Positions 1 through 6,219 of a stretch of DNA of 6,219 nucleotides are shown here, piece after piece. The position numbers and the translations under genes are program-made. The notes beneath the pieces were generated by a model. The model searched no databases. It was not told the origin of the DNA and saw only the letters and a list, made by a program, of their open reading frames with translations. The DNA lies in contig JAOPZP010000506.1 in the NCBI GenBank assembly GCA_025964055.1, forward strand, positions 1 through 6,219. Reading direction: 5' to 3'. Source of the stretch: Conexibacter sp. Lineage in GTDB: Bacteria; Actinomycetota; Thermoleophilia; Solirubrobacterales; Solirubrobacteraceae. Within the stretch, counting starts at the first letter, position 1. Every line of letters begins with the position of its first letter.

Positions 1-912
1 CCCAACACGATCGCCGACAAGGGCGTCCTGGCCGCGGCCAACAAGGACGAGCAGCGCAAGCCGCTGGTCAACCGCGCCGTGCAGTTCGGCGCCGCGCCGG
101 GCTCGACGTTCAAGGTCGTGACCGCCACGGCGGCGATCGACACGGGGGCCTACTCGCCGGGGTCGACCATCGACGGCAAGAACGACATCAAGGTCTCGGG
201 CGTGCCGCTGGCCAACGACTTCAACCAGTCCTTCGGGCCGATCGACCTCAAGACCGCGCTGGCCAAGTCGGTCAACACGGTCTTCGCCCAGGTCGGCGAG
301 AAGCTCGGCAAGCCGACGATGAAGGACTACATGGAGCGCTTCGGCTTCGACAAGAAGCCGCAGCTGGACTACCCGAAGGACACGATGTCGGCCAGCGTCG
401 TCGCGCCGTCGCCGCCGGGCCACGCGGTGTCGCCGACGTCGAAGTTCGTCGACGTCGGGCGGATGTCGATCGGCCAGGGCGGCCTGCAGGCCACGCCGCT
501 GCAGATGGCGCAGGTCGCCGCCGCGGTGGCCAACCACGGCCAGCTGATGAAGCCGCACATCACCGACCGGATCGTCGATCGCGACGGCCGCACGGTCCAG
601 ACCATCGCGCCGTCGCGGCAGGCGACCGTGATGAAGCCGTCCACCGCCGCCGCCGTGACCGACATGATGGTGGCCGTCGTGCAGAACGGCACCGGCACCA
701 AGGCCGCCATCCCCGGCATGCAGGTCGCGGGCAAGACGGGCACGGCCGAGACGGAGTTCGGCGCCAAGATCAACGACGTGTGGTTCATCGGCTTCGCGCC
801 GGCCGACAACCCCCGCATCGCCGTCGCGGTGACCGTGAAGGCCGTCACGGGGTTCGGCGGGGACTTCGCCGCGCCGATCGCACGCGACATCATGGAAAGC
901 CTGCTGAAGTGA
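1..912 (+). CDS. pbpA: Class B penicillin-binding protein (PbpA-like peptidoglycan D,D-transpeptidase), 5'-truncated by window
   Basis: This is the transpeptidase domain of a class B penicillin-binding protein, which cross-links peptidoglycan stem peptides outside the membrane, usually with a RodA/FtsW-type glycosyltransferase. The frame is open from base 1, so the N-terminal membrane anchor and dimerisation part lie outside the window; 303 residues are visible. All three penicillin-binding motifs are present: STFK, with the acylated Ser at 103-105 and Lys at 112-114; SVN at 268-276; and KTG at 733-741, followed by TAE. The segment PNTIADKG at the start and the end of the protein (AAPIARDIMESLLK) are typical of the PbpA/FtsI group. 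A GTG at 79 is internal, because family-typical sequence precedes it. The gene is followed after 40 bases by pknB, as in the actinobacterial rodA-pbpA-pkn cluster. The choice of PbpA over FtsI rests mainly on this neighbour. Confidence 0.93.
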   Translation, partial: PNTIADKGVLAAANKDEQRKPLVNRAVQFGAAPGSTFKVVTATAAIDTGAYSPGSTIDGKNDIKVSGVPLANDFNQSFGPIDLKTALAKSVNTVFAQVGEKLGKPTMKDYMERFGFDKKPQLDYPKDTMSASVVAPSPPGHAVSPTSKFVDVGRMSIGQGGLQATPLQMAQVAAAVANHGQLMKPHITDRIVDRDGRTVQTIAPSRQATVMKPSTAAAVTDMMVAVVQNGTGTKAAIPGMQVAGKTGTAETEFGAKINDVWFIGFAPADNPRIAVAVTVKAVTGFGGDFAAPIARDIMESLLK

Positions 913-935
913 GGGTCGCGACGCCGTCTCGACCC
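913..935 (+). promoter_or_regulatory. Hairpin between pbpA and pknB
   Basis: An imperfect inverted repeat begins at the base after the pbpA stop codon. GGGTCG (913-918) pairs with CGACCC (930-935). After one C/T mismatch (919/929), GAC (920-922) pairs with GTC (926-928), leaving a GCC loop: nine pairs in all. No T-run follows, so a classical intrinsic terminator is unlikely. It could act as a weak attenuator, an mRNA stability or processing element, or it could be chance in GC-rich DNA. It ends 17 bases before the pknB ATG and stops short of the likely ribosome binding site. Confidence 0.35.
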
Positions 936-939
936 AGAC

Positions 940-944
940 GGGAA
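940..944 (+). promoter_or_regulatory. Likely ribosome binding site of pknB
   Basis: GGGAA lies 8 bases upstream of the ATG at 953. It is a weak match to the Shine-Dalgarno consensus but is correctly spaced, and it supports ATG 953 as the start. The resulting protein places the glycine loop about 20 residues from the N-terminus, as usual for PknB. Confidence 0.4.
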
Positions 945-952
945 CCGCAAGT

Positions 953-2892
<1,940 letters not shown>

Positions 2893-2896
<4 letters not shown>

Positions 2897-3861
2897 GGGT
2901 CGCGGTCCTGGCGGGCGGCCGGTCCTCCGAGCACGACGTCTCGCTCGACAGCGCGGCGGCCGTGCGCCGGGGCCTCGAGGAGGCCGGCCACGAGGTCGTG
3001 CCCGTCGACCTGGCGCGCGACGGCACCTGGTGGCACGACGGCGAGGAGCTGGCGCTGCATCCCGGCCGCGGGCTGCTGGACGCCGACGTCGTCTTCCCGG
3101 TCCTGCACGGGCCCTACGGGGAGGACGGCACCGTCCAGGGGCTGCTCGAGCTGCTCGACGTGCCCTACGTCGGCTCCGGGGTGATGGCCAGCGCCGTGTG
3201 CCTGGACAAGGTGGTGTTCAAGGAGCTGATGGCGCAGGCCGGCCTGCCGCAGGTCGGCTACGCCCTGGTCGAGGCGGGCCGCGAGCGGCCGGACCTCGGC
3301 GGGCTCGGGCTGCCGGTGTGGGTCAAGCCGGCGCGGCTGGGCTCGTCGGTCGGCATCGCGCGCGTCGAGCGCGCGGAGGACCTCGACGCCGCGCTCGACG
3401 AGGCGTTCACGCACGACGAGCGCGTGATCGTGGAGGCCTCGGCGCCGGGCGTGGAGGTCGAGTGCTCGGTGCTCGGCGACACGCACGACGCGCGGGTCAG
3501 CACGCCGGGCGAGATCGTCCTGCTGCGCGACGGCTGGTACGACTACGAGGCGAAGTACACCGAGGGCGGCATGCGCCTGGAGATCCCGGCGCGGATCTCG
3601 CAGACGGCGCAGGCGCGGCTGCGCGACGTGGCGGCGCGCGCGTTCGCGGCCGCCGGCTGCACGGGCCTGGCGCGCGCGGACTTCTTCGTCGACGGCGAGA
3701 CCGTGCTGCTCAACGAGCTCAACACGATGCCGGGCCAGACGCGGACGTCGGTGTACGGCGTGCTCTGGGAGCGGTCGGGCCTGCCGTATCCCGAGCTGAT
3801 GGACCAGCTGTGCCAGGTCGCAGTCGCGCGGTTCGCACGCGAGCACGCGCTGAGACACTGA
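2893..3861 (+). CDS. ddl: D-alanine--D-alanine ligase
   Basis: This ATP-grasp enzyme (322 residues) joins two D-alanines in the cytoplasm to make the dipeptide added to the UDP-MurNAc tripeptide. Visible landmarks are GGRSSEHDVS (8-17, Glu13 being the N-terminal substrate contact), HGPYGEDGTVQG (72-83), the ATP-site segment WVKPARLGSSVG (143-154), YDYEAKY in the omega loop (216-222) and the C-terminal metal-binding set Arg261, Asp263, Glu275 and Asn277 in RADFF and NELNTMPG. The Tyr at 222 is the residue expected for D-Ala-D-Ala ligases; D-lactate-incorporating relatives of the Leuconostoc type have Phe there. The GTG at 2893 is chosen because it overlaps the pknB stop as GTGA and gives the canonical first beta strand (MRVAVLAGG). 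The frame is open far upstream, but that part is only the shadow of pknB. No Shine-Dalgarno is evident, so translation is probably coupled to pknB. Confidence 0.96.
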
Positions 3862-3862
3862 G

Positions 3863-3886
3863 CGCGCGCTACCGCGGCAGCGCGCG
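3863..3886. terminator. Candidate bidirectional terminator hairpin at the convergent junction
   Basis: A perfect 8-bp inverted repeat, CGCGCGCT (3863-3870) and AGCGCGCG (3879-3886), flanks an 8-base loop. It begins 1 base after the ddl stop and includes the TAG stop and last codons of the opposing polymerase gene. There is no T-tract on either side, so it lacks the full signature of an intrinsic terminator, although U-less hairpins are often proposed to terminate in high-GC actinobacteria. CG repeats form by chance easily in such DNA, so confidence is limited. Confidence 0.4.
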
Positions 3887-4741
3887 GGCCGCGGAGGCGA
3901 TGTCCCGCCATGGGTCGCCGCCGAGGGCGTCGAGCCGGTCCAGCACCGTGCGCAGCGTCCAGCCGTCGGGCCGCAGCGACGGATCCTCGAGCTCCTCCCA
4001 GCGCAGCGGCGTCGCGACCGGCGCGTGGGGGCGGGGCCGGGGCGCGTAGGGCGCCACGACCATCTGCGCCATGCCGTTGCGGGCGACGTCGACGTAGATC
4101 CGGTCGCCGCGCTTGTCCTTGTGGAACTCGGTGGTCAGCAGGTCCTCGCCCTCGACCCCGGCGGCGGCCAGCTCCTCCGCGAACGCGCGCGACCAGGCCA
4201 GGACGTCCTCGACGCCGCGCGTGCGCTTCAGCGGCACGACGACGTGCACGCCGCGCGAGCCGGTGACCATCGCGAAGGGCTCCAGCCCGCGCTCGCGCAG
4301 CGCGTCGCCGCAGGCCAGCGCCGCCCGGCGCACGGCGCCGAAGTCGTCGAGCGTGGGGTCGAGGTCGATGACCAGCCGGTCGGGGCGGTCGAGCCGGTCA
4401 GCGCGGCGCGTGAACACGTGCGGCGTCACGCAGCCCTGCTGCGCCAGCCACTGCAGGGCGCTGCGGTCGTTGGCCAGCAGGTGGCAGACCGACCCCCCGT
4501 GCTTGTCGACCCGCACGCGCGGCAGCCAGTCGGGCGCGCCGCGCGGGATCTCCTTCTGGAAGAAGCCGCCGCCGTCGATCGCGCCGCGGAAGCGCTGCAT
4601 CGAGAGCGGCCGGTCGCGGACGTGCGGGACCATCGTGTCGGCGACCGCGCCGAAGTAGTCATACAGGTCGCGCTTGGTCAGGCCGTCGTCGGGCCAGATC
4701 ACCCGCTCGGGGTGCGTCAGGGCGACGGCGTGCTCGGTCAC
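3869..4741 (-). CDS. Stand-alone LigD-type polymerase/primase domain protein (NHEJ PolDom family)
   Basis: This 290-residue protein is the polymerase module of the LigD family (archaeo-eukaryotic primase superfamily), which in homologues fills gaps and adds ribonucleotides at DNA breaks during non-homologous end joining. No ligase or phosphoesterase domain is attached, as in the separate PolDom proteins of many actinobacteria. Landmarks are LTHPERVIWPDDGLTKRDL near the N-terminus, GFFQKEIP (59-66), VIDLDP with metal-binding Asp126 and Asp128, GSRGVHVVVPL (161-171) with His166, YVDVARN with the third acidic residue Asp218, and APVATPLRWEEL (240-251). The GTG start at 4741 overlaps the stop of the upstream kinase as GTGA. 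An in-frame ATG at 4804 would add 21 residues lying entirely over the kinase gene and unlike the family. No ku gene is visible, so the NHEJ role is inferred from the family. Confidence 0.94.
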   Translation of the reverse strand: MTEHAVALTHPERVIWPDDGLTKRDLYDYFGAVADTMVPHVRDRPLSMQRFRGAIDGGGFFQKEIPRGAPDWLPRVRVDKHGGSVCHLLANDRSALQWLAQQGCVTPHVFTRRADRLDRPDRLVIDLDPTLDDFGAVRRAALACGDALRERGLEPFAMVTGSRGVHVVVPLKRTRGVEDVLAWSRAFAEELAAAGVEGEDLLTTEFHKDKRGDRIYVDVARNGMAQMVVAPYAPRPRPHAPVATPLRWEELEDPSLRPDGWTLRTVLDRLDALGGDPWRDIASAARALPR

Positions 4742-6219
4742 TGGAAGAGCAGGACCTCGGAGATGGCGACCTGCGTCTTGCCCGGCGGCAGCTTGGTGAT
4801 CCACACCAGGTAGTAGCGGAAGCGCTGCTGGGCGGTGTCCAGCTGGACGCGCTGGCGCTTGGAGGTCACGGTGAAGTCGGCGACCCGCTGCCAGCCCGCC
4901 AGCGTCGGCGGCGGAGAGGACTTCGCGACGTAGACCTGGCCCTGCCAGCCCGTCGTCGGCGTCCGGATCTCCATGACGCGCGCGGCCGCGCTGGGCACCG
5001 CGTCGACGTAGATCCCGACGCCCTTCTTGCCGGCCGCGAACACGCCGCCCTGGTAGTTCTCGGTCGTCCAGGTGGTGTTGGGGTCGCGGTCGACGATCGC
5101 GCGCACCTTCTCGTGGTGCTCGTGGCCGTCGCCGGGCGGCGGGTCGAAGTCGCTGGCCCCGCTCTGCTTCAGGGAGACCGACCGCAGGCCGGGCGGGGCC
5201 GTGACGTTGCGGGGCTGGCCGGTGCCGCGCTGGGTGTGGTCGGCCAGCAGCACGAGCAGGACGACGGCCCCGGCCGCGACGGCCACCAGGGCGAGCAGCA
5301 GCCGGACCGGATGGGTGACGCGTGCCGGCAGCCGGCGCTGGGCGCTGGGCGGGAGGGTGCGCAGCACGGCGGTCGCCTCGCCGGTGGCCTGGCCGCTGCG
5401 CTGGGTCTCGATCGCCAGGACGTCCTCGAGGTCGGCGATCAGCGCCCGGTCGTCGGCGTAGCGCGCGTCGAGGTCCTTGGCGGTCGCGCGGTCGAGGACC
5501 GAGGCCACCGCGCTGGAGACCTCGGGCCGGCGGACTTGCACGTCGGGCAGCGGTTCGCGCACGTGCTTCATGGCGACGGCCACCTGGTTGTCGCCCTTGA
5601 ACGGCACGTCGCCGGTGAGCATCTCGAACAGCACGATGCCGAGCGAGTAGAGGTCGCTCTGGCCGGTGACCGGGTGGCCGAGGGCCTGCTCGGGGGAGAC
5701 GTAGTCGGTGGTCCCGAGCACGCGTCCGTCGGCGGTCAGTCCTTCCTGGTCGAGCGTGCGCGCGATGCCGAAGTCGGTGACCTTGGCCGAGCCCTCCTCG
5801 TCGACGAGGACGTTCTGGGGCTTGACGTCGCGGTGGACGATCCCGCGGTCGTGGGCCACGCCGAGCGCGCGGGCGATCTCGATGGCGTAGGCGATCGCCT
5901 CCTGCACCGGCAGCCGGCCGTGCCGGCGGATGCGATCCTTCAGGGTCTCGCCCTCGACGTACTCGAAGACGATGTAGGGGGTGTTGTCGTCCTCGCCGGC
6001 GTCGATGACCGTGACGATGTGGGGATGGTTGAGCTGCGCGACGGCGCGGGCCTCGCGCCGGAAGCGCTCGAGCTGGTCGCTGTCGGAGGCGCTCTCGCGG
6101 TGCATCAGCTTGATCGCGACCTGGCGCTCCAGGACGGTGTCGAAGGCGCGGTAGACCGTCGACATCCCGCCGGTGCCGATCTGGGCATCGAGGCGATAGC
6201 GGCCGTTCAGGAGCGTGCC
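4738..6219 (-). CDS. Membrane Ser/Thr protein kinase with C-terminal discoidin-like extracytoplasmic domain, 5'-truncated by window
   Basis: This is a Hanks-type Ser/Thr kinase. Numbering here starts at the Met at 6165; another 18 in-frame codons (GTLLNGRYRLDAQIGTGG) run to the window edge and hold the start of the glycine loop, so the true start lies just outside. Visible catalytic features are VAIK Lys19, Glu38, HRDVKPQN (111-118, Asp113), DFG (131-133), GTTDYVSPEQ (151-160) and SDLYSLG (170-176). The activation loop reads LTADG, where PknB in this window has MTQTG. One membrane helix (about 288-308) is followed by a 146-residue outside domain (330-475) with SDFDPPPGDG, RDPNTTWTTENY and a closing ISEVLLF strand. 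This pattern fits the galactose-binding/discoidin-like domains of actinobacterial kinases and MviN-type proteins. The fold is inferred from motif resemblance, and the ligand is unknown. The gene is coupled to the downstream polymerase gene by a 4-base overlap. Confidence 0.94.
   Translation of the reverse strand, partial: GTLLNGRYRLDAQIGTGGMSTVYRAFDTVLERQVAIKLMHRESASDSDQLERFRREARAVAQLNHPHIVTVIDAGEDDNTPYIVFEYVEGETLKDRIRRHGRLPVQEAIAYAIEIARALGVAHDRGIVHRDVKPQNVLVDEEGSAKVTDFGIARTLDQEGLTADGRVLGTTDYVSPEQALGHPVTGQSDLYSLGIVLFEMLTGDVPFKGDNQVAVAMKHVREPLPDVQVRRPEVSSAVASVLDRATAKDLDARYADDRALIADLEDVLAIETQRSGQATGEATAVLRTLPPSAQRRLPARVTHPVRLLLALVAVAAGAVVLLVLLADHTQRGTGQPRNVTAPPGLRSVSLKQSGASDFDPPPGDGHEHHEKVRAIVDRDPNTTWTTENYQGGVFAAGKKGVGIYVDAVPSAAARVMEIRTPTTGWQGQVYVAKSSPPPTLAGWQRVADFTVTSKRQRVQLDTAQQRFRYYLVWITKLPPGKTQVAISEVLLFQ

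Noticed and set aside
79..81. GTG as start of the penicillin-binding protein
   Set aside because: The frame is open to base 1 and the upstream residues (PNTIADKG, PLVNRAV) match the family, so the gene is cut by the window and not started here.
3862..3868. Intergenic promoter or small RNA between ddl and the polymerase gene
   Set aside because: Only 7 bases separate two stop codons, leaving no room for either; the genes converge there.
3030..4049. Plus-strand open frame across ddl and the convergent junction
   Set aside because: Arg/Ala/Gly repeats only; a shifted-frame shadow of ddl that runs into the antisense of the polymerase gene.
4742..4804. ATG at 4804 as start of the polymerase gene
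   Set aside because: It would add 21 residues lying inside the kinase gene and unlike the family; GTG 4741 gives a GTGA overlap and a normal N-terminus.
4025..4813. Plus-strand open frames opposite the LigD-type polymerase
   Set aside because: No motifs, and the minus strand holds a complete polymerase with all three catalytic motifs.

Overview
The window is very GC-rich, with third codon positions almost always G or C, GTG as well as ATG starts, and Hanks-type Ser/Thr kinases next to cell-wall genes. This suggests a high-GC actinobacterium. The style of the proteins would fit the Thermoleophilia/Solirubrobacterales, but that placement is inference and no marker gene is present to settle it.

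Layout: two tightly packed, converging gene blocks fill the window. On the plus strand are the C-terminal part of a class B penicillin-binding protein (1-912), a PknB-type kinase with four PASTA repeats (953-2896) and D-alanine--D-alanine ligase (2893-3861). On the minus strand, read from the right edge, are a membrane Ser/Thr kinase with an extracytoplasmic discoidin-like domain (6219-4738, N-terminus cut by the window) and a stand-alone LigD-type DNA polymerase/primase (4741-3869). The converging stop codons are only 7 bases apart, and an 8-bp inverted repeat lies over the junction. No gene-free stretch exceeds 40 bases, and no tRNA, rRNA, CRISPR array, insertion sequence or clear promoter was seen.

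How the genes work together: the plus-strand block is a peptidoglycan module. Ddl makes the D-Ala-D-Ala end of the stem peptide, the transpeptidase uses it for cross-linking, and PknB probably senses peptidoglycan or its precursors through its PASTA repeats and phosphorylates growth and division proteins. The minus-strand block joins a second, differently equipped surface kinase to a DNA end-repair polymerase through a 4-base GTGA stop/start overlap.

No clearly new system is visible; all five main genes belong to known families. The points that merit a second look are the DVG in place of DFG in PknB, a 15-codon reading frame and hairpin bridging pbpA and pknB, a 12-base repeat shared by the pbpA and pknB ends, the kinase-polymerase coupling, and the altered activation loop and His-rich segment of the second kinase.
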